A stretch of 64,000 bases of DNA. It comes from Streptomyces sclerotialus (lineage in GTDB: Bacteria > Actinomycetota > Actinomycetes > Streptomycetales > Streptomycetaceae). Where the stretch lies: the NCBI RefSeq assembly GCF_040907265.1, contig NZ_JBFOHP010000002.1, positions 7,068,001 through 7,132,000 of the forward strand. The letters are read 5' to 3'. Of the stretch, positions 33,556 through 41,972 are shown piece by piece. A program made the translations under genes and the position numbers. The stretch's first letter is position 1, and the number at the start of each line of letters is the position of its first letter. The notes beneath the pieces are model-generated. The model saw only the letters and a list, made by a program, of their open reading frames with translations. It had not been told where the DNA came from and ran no database searches.

Positions 33556-34481
33556 AGTCGCCTCCCGTAGTTGACCGGCAGGCTCATCGCCTCACCGACG
33601 GCGAGCGAGTCCCAGAACTCCTCGCCCAGCTTGCTGACGTACTCCGCGTGGTCCGCGGTGCCGTACACCCACTCCTTCAGCCACTCCTGGAGCCGGTCAC
33701 GGTCCTTGCTGATGCCGGACCAGGCACGGTAGAAGGCGTTGTCCCGGTCGTAGTAGCCCTGTGCGAAGGACGGGTGGGCGCCGCGCGGGCAGGCCACCAC
33801 CGCGTCCACGGCGTGCGAGGGGATCACCGTCCGGTTGGGGTCGGAGCGGACGACCTCGTCCTCGACGATCTCCTCGACGACCACGACCGCCTTGTCCGCG
33901 GCGTACACCGCCTCCGCCTGAACGCCCGTCAGGCCCCAGATCTGGGTGTTGCCGCTGCGGTCGGCGCGCTGCGCGTGGATGATCGTCACGTCCGGGTTGA
34001 CGGGCGGGACGACGTACACCTGCTCGGGCTCGCCGTCCGGACCCGGGTAGGGCGAAGTGACCTTGCGCAGGCCCTCGTTGACCGTGGGCAGGTCGCTGCC
34101 GCCGTACGAGCGCAGCGGGTAGAAGGGCAGCCGCTGGGCGCCCGCGAGGTAGCGGCAGATCATGCCGTAGTGGCTGTACTCCTCGAAGACCAGCGGCGCG
34201 GGGTCGGCCTTCTCCACCCGGCGGCGCAGCTCACCGAGCGAACCGGCCGAGGAGTTGCCGACGAAGGAGGAGACCAGCCGGGTGACGCAGCCGGCGGCGA
34301 GCATCTGGTCCACGACGATGTCCGCGGTCATCCGGACGACGGTGAGGTCCCGGCGGCCCTGCCGGATGATCTCGTGCCCGGCGGCGGTGGGAATGAGGTG
34401 CGTGAAGCCTTCGAGAGAGACGGTGTCACCGTCATGGACGAAGGAGGAGATGGCCTCCCGCATCGTCATGGTCTTGTCCAC
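33552..34481 (-). CDS. pcaI: 3-oxoacid/3-oxoadipate CoA-transferase subunit A
   Basis: 309-residue alpha subunit, CatI/PcaI-like. Typical segments are DGDTVSLEGFTHLIPTAAGHEIIRQ, RMTADIVVDQMLAAGC and DVTIIHAQRADRSGN. GTG start 34481 after GAGGAGC; an upstream ATG at 34520 lacks a ribosome site. Divergent from a LysR gene, which is the probable regulator. Confidence 0.85.
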   Translation of the reverse strand: MDKTMTMREAISSFVHDGDTVSLEGFTHLIPTAAGHEIIRQGRRDLTVVRMTADIVVDQMLAAGCVTRLVSSFVGNSSAGSLGELRRRVEKADPAPLVFEEYSHYGMICRYLAGAQRLPFYPLRSYGGSDLPTVNEGLRKVTSPYPGPDGEPEQVYVVPPVNPDVTIIHAQRADRSGNTQIWGLTGVQAEAVYAADKAVVVVEEIVEDEVVRSDPNRTVIPSHAVDAVVACPRGAHPSFAQGYYDRDNAFYRAWSGISKDRDRLQEWLKEWVYGTADHAEYVSKLGEEFWDSLAVGEAMSLPVNYGRRL

Positions 34482-34619
34482 GGTGCTCCTCGGCGTGCGG
34501 GGTGTGGATCGGTCCCACATACCGTTTCACCGGCCATTGATTCCCGTCCAATACCGAATTAAGGTCAGACTGATACCAGTGAAGAAATAGTCGATGCGCG
34601 GAGACGGACGGGGGCGGTC
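34482..34619. promoter_or_regulatory. Divergent promoter region between pcaI and the lysR gene
   Basis: 138 bp, distinctly AT-richer than its surroundings in 34535-34590. It contains the dyad ACC-GAATTAA-GGT (34553-34565) and the near-palindrome ACTGATACCAGT (34569-34580), either of which could be a LysR binding half. No sigma-type promoter is unambiguous. Confidence 0.5.
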
Positions 34620-35534
34620 ATGGAACTGCGGCATCTCACCGCCTTCGTCGCGGTGGCGGAGGAGCTGCACTTCGGGCGTGCCGCCAAGCGCCTCCAGATG
34701 GCGCAGCCGCCGCTCAGCCAGCAGATCCGCCAGCTGGAGAAGGAGCTGGGCGTCCAGCTCTTCGAGCGCAACACCCGCTCGGTCCGGCTGACCAGCGCGG
34801 GCCAGTCCTTCCTCGATCCGGTACGCACGGTCCTGGCCGACCTGGACACCGCCACCCGCGCCGCGAAGGCCGCCGGGCGGGGTGAGTACGGCCGGGTGAC
34901 CATCGGCTTCGCGGGTGCCTCCACGCACGAGACGCTGCCGCTGCTCACCCGCGCGGTGCGGGCCGCACACCCGGCGCTGGAGCTGGTGATGAAGGGGCAG
35001 ACGTACGCCAACGTCGCGCTCGCCGGGGTCGCGGACGGCTCGCTCGACCTCGGCTTCGTACGGCTCCCCGTCACCCAGCCCGGCGTCGCGACGCGGGTGA
35101 TCGACGAGGAGGAACTGGTCTGCGCGCTGCCCTCGGATCATCCGCTGGCCCGCCGCCGGCGCATCCCCATCGCCGCGCTGGCCGAGGAGCCGTTCGTCAG
35201 CTTCCCCGCCAACGCCGGGTCCACGGTGCGGGACGCCACGGTCCGGGCGTGCGAGGACGCCGGGTTCAACCCGCGGGTGGTGCAGGAGGCGCCCGACTCG
35301 TACACGATCCTGGCGCTGGTCGCCGCGGGCGTGGGTGTCACCCTCACCGTGACCTCCTGCCAGCACATCCAGCAGACGGGGCTGGTCTACCGGCCGCTCG
35401 CGGGCCCGCCGATCCGGCTCCAGGCCGCGCTGGCCTGGCGTCCGGACAACCCCTCGGCGGCGCTGCGTACCGTCCTCGCGGTGGCCGAGGAGGCGCTGCC
35501 CACGCCTGAAGGCAAGGCTCCGGTTCGCTCCTGA
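34620..35534 (+). CDS. LysR-family transcriptional regulator
   Basis: 304 residues. N-terminal winged HTH with the standard MELRHLTAFVAVAEELHFGRAAKRL and QPPLSQQIRQLEKELGVQLFERN. The effector domain from about residue 90 (VTIGFAGASTHETLPLL) contains the typical PGVATRVIDEEELVCALPSDHPLA. Divergent from pcaI, it probably activates the CoA-transferase and/or thiolase genes on both sides in response to an aromatic or dicarboxylic intermediate. Confidence 0.88.
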   Translation: MELRHLTAFVAVAEELHFGRAAKRLQMAQPPLSQQIRQLEKELGVQLFERNTRSVRLTSAGQSFLDPVRTVLADLDTATRAAKAAGRGEYGRVTIGFAGASTHETLPLLTRAVRAAHPALELVMKGQTYANVALAGVADGSLDLGFVRLPVTQPGVATRVIDEEELVCALPSDHPLARRRRIPIAALAEEPFVSFPANAGSTVRDATVRACEDAGFNPRVVQEAPDSYTILALVAAGVGVTLTVTSCQHIQQTGLVYRPLAGPPIRLQAALAWRPDNPSAALRTVLAVAEEALPTPEGKAPVRS

Positions 35535-35662
35535 CCTGCGGTGATGACTGATTGATAAAGCCGGCGTCCGAATCCTGGCCGAATTGGATATTGGACCGGC
35601 TCAGTGCTCGGGTGGAAAAGTCACCGGGAAGCGTCCCTCAGGGCACCAGGAAAGGCCGTGGC

Positions 35663-36883
35663 ATGTCCGACCCCACCGAAATCGTCCTCTGCGAACCGCT
35701 GCGCACCCCGATCGGCAAGTTCGGCGGCGCGCTGGCCGGGCAGCGCCCCGCCGCCCTGGCCGCGCTGCTGATCACCGAGATCGTCCGGCGTACCGGTGTC
35801 GCACCCGAGAAGGTCGACGAGGTGATCCTCGGTCACGCCTGGCCCACCTCCGACGCGCCGGCCATCGGCCGGGTGGCAGCCCTGGACGCCGGCCTGCCCG
35901 ACACCGTCACCGGCGTGCAGGTCGACCGCCGCTGCGGCTCCGGTCTGCAGGCGGTGCTGGACGCGGCGATGCAGATCAAGGCCGGTTTCAGCGATGTCGT
36001 GATCGCCGGCGGCGTGGACGTGATGAGCGCGGCGCCGTACTACACCCACGAGGGCCGCTGGGGCATCAAGGGCCCGAACCTCACGCTGCACGACTCCCTG
36101 ACCCGCGGCCGGGTCACCGCGGGCGGCGCGCACCACCCGATCCCCGGCGGCATGATCGAGACCGCGGAGAACCTGCGCCGCCGGTACGGGATCAGCCGCG
36201 AAGCCCAGGACGCGCTGGCGCTCCGCTCCCAGCAGCGGGCCGGGCGCGCCATCGAGGCGGGCCTCTTCGACGACGAGATCGTGCCGGTCGCCGTGCGCGG
36301 CCGCAAGGGTGAGACCGTGGTGGCCGCCGACGAGCACCCGCGTCCCGACACCACCGCCGAGCAGCTCGCCGAGCTCAAGCCGATCATGGGCAAGCAGGAC
36401 CCCGAGGCCACCGTCACCGCGGGCAACGCCAGCGGCCAGAACGACGCCGCCGCTGCCTGCCTGGTCACCAGTGCCGCCACCGCCGAGCGGCTCGGCCTCA
36501 CCCCGATCGTGCGGCTGGTCTCCTTCGCGCGGACCGGCTGCGCCCCGGAGACCATGGGCCTCGGCCCGGTCGGCGCCACCCGCTCGGCCCTGGAGAAGGC
36601 GGGCCTGAAGCTCGCCGAGATGGACCTGATCGAGCTGAACGAGGCGTTCGCCGCGCAGGTGCTGGCCTGCACCAAGGAGCTGGGCCTCGGCGAGGCCGAC
36701 CACGAGCGGCTGAACGTCAACGGCTCCGGCGTCTCCCTCGGCCACCCCGTCGGCGCCACCGGCGCCCGCATCCTGGCCACCCTCGCCCGCGAGATGAAGC
36801 GCCGCGAGGCCCGCTACGGCCTGGAGACCATGTGCATCGGCGGCGGCCAGGGACTCGCGGCCGTCTTCGAGCGGATCGCCTGA
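35663..36883 (+). CDS. pcaF: Thiolase (3-oxoadipyl-CoA/acetyl-CoA acyltransferase type)
   Basis: 406-residue thiolase. The acyl-binding Cys lies in DRRCGSGLQAV. The active-site His is in GHPVGATGAR, the second Cys in MCIGGGQGLA, and NEAFAAQ is also intact. It cleaves a 3-oxoacyl-CoA with CoA, for 3-oxoadipyl-CoA giving acetyl-CoA and succinyl-CoA. Start ATG 35663 behind AGGAAAGG; the upstream frame extension to 35552 has no ribosome site. A strong terminator follows. Confidence 0.85.
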   Translation: MSDPTEIVLCEPLRTPIGKFGGALAGQRPAALAALLITEIVRRTGVAPEKVDEVILGHAWPTSDAPAIGRVAALDAGLPDTVTGVQVDRRCGSGLQAVLDAAMQIKAGFSDVVIAGGVDVMSAAPYYTHEGRWGIKGPNLTLHDSLTRGRVTAGGAHHPIPGGMIETAENLRRRYGISREAQDALALRSQQRAGRAIEAGLFDDEIVPVAVRGRKGETVVAADEHPRPDTTAEQLAELKPIMGKQDPEATVTAGNASGQNDAAAACLVTSAATAERLGLTPIVRLVSFARTGCAPETMGLGPVGATRSALEKAGLKLAEMDLIELNEAFAAQVLACTKELGLGEADHERLNVNGSGVSLGHPVGATGARILATLAREMKRREARYGLETMCIGGGQGLAAVFERIA

Positions 36884-36930
36884 CACCGCGTACACGGAAC
36901 ACACCAGCAGACGCGCACCACCCGTACCAC

Positions 36931-36966
36931 CCAGGGGCGCCGCTCGGGACGACGCGGCGCCCCTGG
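36931..36966. terminator. Terminator hairpin after the thiolase
   Basis: Perfect 13-bp stem CCAGGGGCGCCGC / GCGGCGCCCCTGG with a 10-nt loop, 47 bases after the thiolase stop and 39 before the transporter start. Confidence 0.8.
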
Positions 36967-37005
36967 TGTCCCCTTCCCCTGCTCAAAGACGCCCAGGGAG
37001 TCCGT

Positions 37006-38349
37006 ATGAGTGCGCCCACCGCACGCGACCGCACCAGAGCCGCCAACCGCGCCGGGATCGGCGCCTTCATCGGCTCCACCATCGAGTGGTTCGACTTCTA
37101 CATCTACGGCACCGCATCGGCCCTCGTCTTCGACAAGGTCTTCTTCCCCGAACTCGGCGGTGCCCTCGGCACATTGGTCGCCTTCGCGACCTTCTGGGTC
37201 GGCTTCCTCGCCCGCCCGCTCGGCGGGATCGTCTTCGGGCACTACGGCGACCGGCTCGGCCGTAAGAAGACCCTCGTCATCACCCTGCTCATGATGGGCG
37301 TGTCCACCACGGCCATCGGGCTGCTGCCCGGCTACGCCTCCATCGGCGTCGCGGCGCCGGTCCTGCTCGTCTGCATACGGATGATCCAGGGCATCGGCCT
37401 GGGTGGCGAGTGGGGCGGCTCCGTCCTGATCGCCTCCGAGTCGGCGCCCAAGGGCAAGTCGGTGCTGTACGGGGCGTTCGCGCAGCAGGGCTCGCCCGTC
37501 GGCAACACCCTCAGCACGCTGAGCTTCCTCGCCATCAGCCGGCTGCCCGACGACGCCTTCATCTCCTGGGGCTGGCGGGTGCCGTTCCTCGCCTCCGCGC
37601 TGCTGGTCATGGTCGGCCTCTTCGTCCGCCTCAAGGTCGCGGAGTCCCCGGCGATGGCGAAGCTGATCGAGAAGAAGGAGGTCGCGAAGCTGCCGCTGAC
37701 CGAGGTGCTGCGCAGCCACCCGATGCTGATCGTCCTCGGCATCGGCGCCTGCACCATCGGCCTGTCGGCGACGTACTTCAAGTCCACCTTCGCGCTGTCC
37801 TGGGCGACCAGCGCCCTGGACTTCGACCGCAGCTCCTTCCTCACGATCATCCTGGTCGCCAACATCACCCAGATCGTCGTGCAGCCCTTCGGCGCGGTCC
37901 TCGCCACGAAGATGAAGAGCTGGTCGCGGGCGGTCTGCGTGATGCTGATCCCCGAACTGTTCCTGATGCCGGTGATGTTCCTCCTGATCGGCACCGAGAA
38001 CTACGGCCTGGCCATGTTCGGTGTCGCGGTCGCCACCATCCCGCACTGCCTGTACTACGCGGCGCTGGCCGGCATGCTCGCCAGCCGCTTCCCGGCCCAC
38101 CTGCGGTACACCGGCATCTCGCTCTGCTACCAGCTGTGCGGCACGCTGCTGGGCGGCACCACCCCGATCATCGGCCAGTCCCTGCTCAACTGGACCGGCT
38201 CGATCACCGCGGTCATCGTCTACGCGGTCTTCCAGGTCGCCCTGACCATGGGCTGCATGCTGCTGCTCCTGCGCCGCCCGAACCACGACGAGACGGCCGC
38301 CGACGGCACGCACGGGGCCCCGGCCACGGCTCCGCTGCCCGCGCGGTGA
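37006..38349 (+). CDS. MHS-family MFS transporter
   Basis: 447 residues, 12 membrane segments. It belongs to the metabolite:H+ symporter group (shikimate, citrate, alpha-ketoglutarate, dicarboxylate and aromatic acid carriers). Group markers are GSTIEWFDFYIYGTASALVF at the first segment, FGHYGDRLGRKKTLV in loop 2-3 and QGIGLGGEWGGSVLIASE in TM4-5. Start ATG 37006 behind CAGGGAG. Position beside a beta-ketoadipate-type module suggests it imports the aromatic or dicarboxylic acid consumed there. Confidence 0.87.
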   Translation: MSAPTARDRTRAANRAGIGAFIGSTIEWFDFYIYGTASALVFDKVFFPELGGALGTLVAFATFWVGFLARPLGGIVFGHYGDRLGRKKTLVITLLMMGVSTTAIGLLPGYASIGVAAPVLLVCIRMIQGIGLGGEWGGSVLIASESAPKGKSVLYGAFAQQGSPVGNTLSTLSFLAISRLPDDAFISWGWRVPFLASALLVMVGLFVRLKVAESPAMAKLIEKKEVAKLPLTEVLRSHPMLIVLGIGACTIGLSATYFKSTFALSWATSALDFDRSSFLTIILVANITQIVVQPFGAVLATKMKSWSRAVCVMLIPELFLMPVMFLLIGTENYGLAMFGVAVATIPHCLYYAALAGMLASRFPAHLRYTGISLCYQLCGTLLGGTTPIIGQSLLNWTGSITAVIVYAVFQVALTMGCMLLLLRRPNHDETAADGTHGAPATAPLPAR

Positions 38350-38411
38350 CCCGGCCGGGCCCGGATGACATGCTCGTCGGTGTCCGTCCGACGCCGGCAG
38401 AAAGGTCCGCC

Positions 38412-39248
38412 GTGCCCGCCGCCGAGTCCTTCGTCCGCCTCCGTGGCCGCCGCTTCGCCTACCTGGACCCCGGCGGCCCGGGGCCGGTCCTGCTCGCGCT
38501 GCACGGCCACTTCGGCCGCGGCCGGATCTTCGCGCCGCTCGCCGCCGCGCTGGCCGGCCGGTACCGCGTCGTCGCCCTGGACCAGCGCGGCCACGGCCTC
38601 TCGGACAACGGCGGCGTACTCGCCCCTGAGGAGTACGTCGAGGACGCGGCGGCCTTCCTGCGCGCCATGGACTGCGGCCCCGCCGCCGTGCTCGGGCACT
38701 CCATGGGCGGCGCCGTCGCCTTCTCGCTCGCCGCGCGCCACCCCGGCCTCGTCGCCGCGCTCGTCGTGGCGGACATGACCGTGCGCAACCACGAACCCGA
38801 GACGCACCCCGTCCTGGACGTGTCGGCCTGGCCGCGCCGTACCGCCTCGCGCGCGGCTCTGCGCGCCGCCATCGAAGCGCGGGGCATCCCGGACGCCTCC
38901 TCCTTCATGGACAGCGCCGCGGAGTTCGAGGACGGCTGGGGGCTGCTCTTCGACACCGACGCCATGATGGCCTCGCAACGCGCCTTCACCGGCGACCTCT
39001 CCGCCTCGTGGACCGCCTCCCGGCAGCCGGCCCTGCTGCTCAGGGCGGAGCGGAGCTTCCTGCTGACCCGTGCCACCGCGGAGTGGATGGCCGGCGCCCG
39101 GCCGCACACGGAGCTCGCCGAACTCCCGGGCTGCGGGCACTGGCTCTACGCGGACGACCCCGCAGGATTCGCGCGGGAGACCGGCCGGTTCCTCGATACC
39201 GTCCGCGCCGGGGGAGCGTTCCCCACCACGGGCTCAACCACGAGTTGA
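38412..39248 (+). CDS. Alpha/beta hydrolase, enol-lactonase-like
   Basis: 278-residue alpha/beta hydrolase with LLALHGHFGRG (oxyanion hole), VALDQRGHGLSDN, nucleophile GHSMGGA and catalytic-His GCGHWLYADDP. It resembles PcaD-type enol-lactonases and MhpC-like C-C hydrolases. Being 62 bp behind an MHS carrier in a CoA-transferase/thiolase module makes an enol-lactonase role plausible but unproven. GTG start 38412 after AGAAAGG; ATG around 38369 is the alternative. Confidence 0.78.
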   Translation: MPAAESFVRLRGRRFAYLDPGGPGPVLLALHGHFGRGRIFAPLAAALAGRYRVVALDQRGHGLSDNGGVLAPEEYVEDAAAFLRAMDCGPAAVLGHSMGGAVAFSLAARHPGLVAALVVADMTVRNHEPETHPVLDVSAWPRRTASRAALRAAIEARGIPDASSFMDSAAEFEDGWGLLFDTDAMMASQRAFTGDLSASWTASRQPALLLRAERSFLLTRATAEWMAGARPHTELAELPGCGHWLYADDPAGFARETGRFLDTVRAGGAFPTTGSTTS

Positions 39249-39416
39249 TACGACCGGTTCCCCAGAGATGATCACTGTCCGTAGGTGGACTGGTGCGTGT
39301 CGTTCCGGTCGTGAAAGGATGAGCGAAGCGGAGAGACGCGCGACTCAACTGTCCGTTGCGTATGCGCGTTGCTCGACCGTGGCTGGGACCAGGGCGGACA
39401 GGGGTGGGACACCGAC

Positions 39417-39908
39417 ATGGCGCGAGGAGGCGACGGTACGCCGAAGAGTGGGCACAGCCCGCTCGCCGAGCGGCTGAACCATCTTTTCGCGCACATGCAC
39501 CCGCCCGGCGCGCCGTACACCAACGCCTACGTCGCCGAGGAGATCAGCGAGGGCGCCGAGTACGGGGACGTCACGCTCTCCGAGCAGTACCTCTCCATGC
39601 TCCGCACGGGCAGACGCACCAACCCCAGCCACGAAGTCCTGCGCGCGCTCGCCAAGTTCTTCGCGGTGCCGGTCGGCTATCTGGTCGGGGACCTCTCCCA
39701 GCCGCAGGCCGACCGGGTGGAGGAGGAGCTGCGCTTCCTCGCGGCCATGCGCGACCAGCGGGTGCGGACCATCGCGCTGCGCTCGGTCGGCCTGCCGCCC
39801 GAGGTGCAGGACAGCCTCACGACGATCATCTCCCAGTTCCGGCAGCAGATGGACCTGCCGCCGGACCCGCCGGCGACCAGCGGTGAGGAACCGCATGCCG
39901 GCCACTGA
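39417..39908 (+). CDS. EspR-like XRE-family regulator
   Basis: 163 residues. The HTH region covers about residues 15-85 (LAERLNHLFAHMHPPGAPYTN... SEQYLSMLRTGRRTNPSHEVLRALAKFF). A helical dimer region follows (ELRFLAAMRDQRVRTIALRS). Order and wording match the EspR nucleoid-associated regulators of mycobacteria, which bind DNA as dimers. First gene of an overlapping three-gene set with an HExxH protein and a membrane protein. ATG 39417 has no strong ribosome site. Confidence 0.82.
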   Translation: MARGGDGTPKSGHSPLAERLNHLFAHMHPPGAPYTNAYVAEEISEGAEYGDVTLSEQYLSMLRTGRRTNPSHEVLRALAKFFAVPVGYLVGDLSQPQADRVEEELRFLAAMRDQRVRTIALRSVGLPPEVQDSLTTIISQFRQQMDLPPDPPATSGEEPHAGH

Positions 39909-40575
39909 CGAACAGCTCTTCGTCGCCTGGCGGCGGACGGGAACCGAGGACGGTACGGCCATGCGGGTACGGCGGATACGCCGGAGGTGCAAGCAGCTCG
40001 TCCAGGAGCTGGCGCTGCCCGCCGCGACCGACCTGCCCGGCCTGTGCGAGGTCGTGGCACGGCGCGTGGGACGCCCCGTGCACATCGCACCGATGAGCCT
40101 GGGCGGTGTGGTCTCCGGCATGACGGCGGGCACCGACGACGGCTGGTGGGTCTTCTACGAGCGGCAGACCTCGCCCTGGCACCAGACGCACATCGTCCTC
40201 CACGAACTCAGCCACCTCCTCCTCGGCCACGAGCAGGACCCCACGGTCACCGAGAACGCACTGAAGGTCTGGACGCCCTCGATGGACGTCGCCACCGCGG
40301 CGCGGCGGATGGGCCTGACCGCCCGCTTCGCGCGCCACCACTGCTACGACGACGCCACCGAGCGCGAGACCGAGGTCCTCGGCACGCTCCTCATGGCGCA
40401 CCTGGTGCCCGCCACCGCCAAGGACGACCCGCCGCTCAGCGGCGACGCGGCCGAGATCGCCGCCGCGCTGGGCCCGGCGCTCAAGCACATCCGCCGCGAG
40501 CTGGACGGCGTCCCGGCCGGCGGAGCGGAGGCCCCGCCGGCCGGCTCCGAGGACGGAGGGCCGCCGCGTGTTTGA
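39895..40575 (+). CDS. ImmA/IrrE-like HExxH protein
   Basis: 226 residues. A zinc-peptidase-like motif HIVLHELSHLLLGH lies near residues 101-114, in the place it has in ImmA/IrrE (DUF955)-type proteins. A C-terminal helical part with LLMAHLVPATAK follows. It overlaps the EspR-like gene by 14 bp and the membrane protein gene by 8 bp. In ImmA-type systems the peptidase inactivates a partner XRE repressor; whether this one cleaves its neighbour is unknown. ATG 39895 with GAGGA upstream; GTG 39883 is possible. Confidence 0.75.
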   Translation: MPATDEQLFVAWRRTGTEDGTAMRVRRIRRRCKQLVQELALPAATDLPGLCEVVARRVGRPVHIAPMSLGGVVSGMTAGTDDGWWVFYERQTSPWHQTHIVLHELSHLLLGHEQDPTVTENALKVWTPSMDVATAARRMGLTARFARHHCYDDATERETEVLGTLLMAHLVPATAKDDPPLSGDAAEIAAALGPALKHIRRELDGVPAGGAEAPPAGSEDGGPPRV

Positions 40576-41782
40576 CGTGGTCTACCTCTGCTTCGCGGCC
40601 GTCGCCTGGGCGCTCGCGGGCTACAAGTTCCGCGCCTGGCTGCGCGACCGGCACAACGCCGACCTGGGCCTGACCTCCCTGATGACCGCGGGCGTCGCCA
40701 CGGTGTTCCTCTTCTCGGCCCCGAGCCTGTACCGCGCCTTCGACCGGCTCACCGGCGTCGCCAACCTCGCCATGGTCTTCCTGTACTCCTCCGTCGTGGT
40801 CTTCGCGGCCGGCGCCCTGGTGCTGCTGCTCCGCTGGACCGGCGGCGAGGACGAGACGGGCCGCCGCCGGGCCCGCTCCCGTACGCGTACGGTCCTCGCC
40901 CTCGTCGTGGTGGCGTGGGCGGTGGCCGTCACCGGCTTCGCCGTCGGCCGCCCGGACGCCGTGGAGCATCCGCGCGACTTCAGCACCGCGTACACCGACG
41001 CGCCCGGCGTCATGCTCTTCCTGATGCTGTACCTGGCGATCTTCGGCGCCAGTCTGGCCGGACTCGGCACGCTCTGCCCGCGCTACGCCGCCAAGGTCGG
41101 CCCCTCCTGGCTGGCCCGCGGCCTGCGCGTGCTGGCCGCCGGCTGCTGGCTGGGCCTGCTGTACTGCGCCTGCAAGCTCGTCGGCTTCGCGCTCTCCTGG
41201 GCCGGCAGCCCGGCGCTCTGGCTCTCCAACGGCGTGGCCCCGCTGAGCGCTTCGGTCGCCGCGATCCTCGTCCTCGTCGGGTTCGCGCTGCCCGCCGCCG
41301 GGCCCCGCGCCTCCGCCTGGCGCCGGCTGCGCCGCCTCTCGCCCCTGTGGCGTGAAGCCACCGCCCAGGCCCCGGAGGTGACGATGGAGGGCACGCGGCC
41401 CGGCGGCTGGCCCTTCGCCGACCTGGAGTGGCGGGCCAACCGCCAGATGGCCGAAATCCGCGACGTACAGCGCGGCATCCGCCGGTACGTCGAGGCCGAC
41501 GCCGTCGACTTCGCCCGCGAGCGGGCCCGCGCGGTGGGCATCGAGGCGGCGCAACTGGCCGCGGTGGCCGAGGCGGTGGCGCTCCGCCGGGGCATGGACA
41601 ACCGGCAGGCCGGCCGGCTCCCGGAGCCGTACGCCGAATCCGTCGTCGTCACCACGGACATGGCACCGGCCGCCGAGTACGAACACCTGGCACTGGTCGC
41701 GGACGTCTACCGCTCGTCCCTGGCCGACACCGTCCTCGCCGAGCTGCGGCAGCGCAGCAGCGTGCGGGAGCGCGGAGCCTGA
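40568..41782 (+). CDS. MAB_1171c-like multi-pass membrane protein
   Basis: 404 residues. Seven hydrophobic segments lie in the first 245 residues (starting FDVVYLCFAAVAWALAGYKF). A cytoplasmic domain of about 150 residues rich in Arg and Glu follows (FADLEWRANRQMAEIRDVQRGIRRY). The family is often annotated as a putative transporter, but no transport motif is visible. GTG start 40568 overlaps the HExxH gene by 8 bp, so the products are likely made together. A strong terminator follows. Confidence 0.75.
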   Translation: MFDVVYLCFAAVAWALAGYKFRAWLRDRHNADLGLTSLMTAGVATVFLFSAPSLYRAFDRLTGVANLAMVFLYSSVVVFAAGALVLLLRWTGGEDETGRRRARSRTRTVLALVVVAWAVAVTGFAVGRPDAVEHPRDFSTAYTDAPGVMLFLMLYLAIFGASLAGLGTLCPRYAAKVGPSWLARGLRVLAAGCWLGLLYCACKLVGFALSWAGSPALWLSNGVAPLSASVAAILVLVGFALPAAGPRASAWRRLRRLSPLWREATAQAPEVTMEGTRPGGWPFADLEWRANRQMAEIRDVQRGIRRYVEADAVDFARERARAVGIEAAQLAAVAEAVALRRGMDNRQAGRLPEPYAESVVVTTDMAPAAEYEHLALVADVYRSSLADTVLAELRQRSSVRERGA

Positions 41783-41840
41783 CGCCGCGGCGGCGCACCA
41801 CAGACGAGGTGGCTCGGTACGGGGGTCCGAACCGCCTACG

Positions 41841-41882
41841 GCACAGGGCGGCACGGGGCATTGCCCCGGAGCCGCCCTGTGC
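41841..41882. terminator. Strong terminator after the EspR-like operon
   Basis: 12-bp outer stem GCACAGGGCGGC / GCCGCCCTGTGC and 6-bp inner stem CGGGGC / GCCCCG with an ATT loop, separated by a small internal loop. Confidence 0.85.
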
Positions 41883-41972
41883 TCTTGCCGTCGCCGGATA
41901 CGGCTCCCGCCCCGGACCCGGGTCCCGCCCCGGATACGGATGGCCGGCCGCCACCCCATAAGGTCGGGATCC

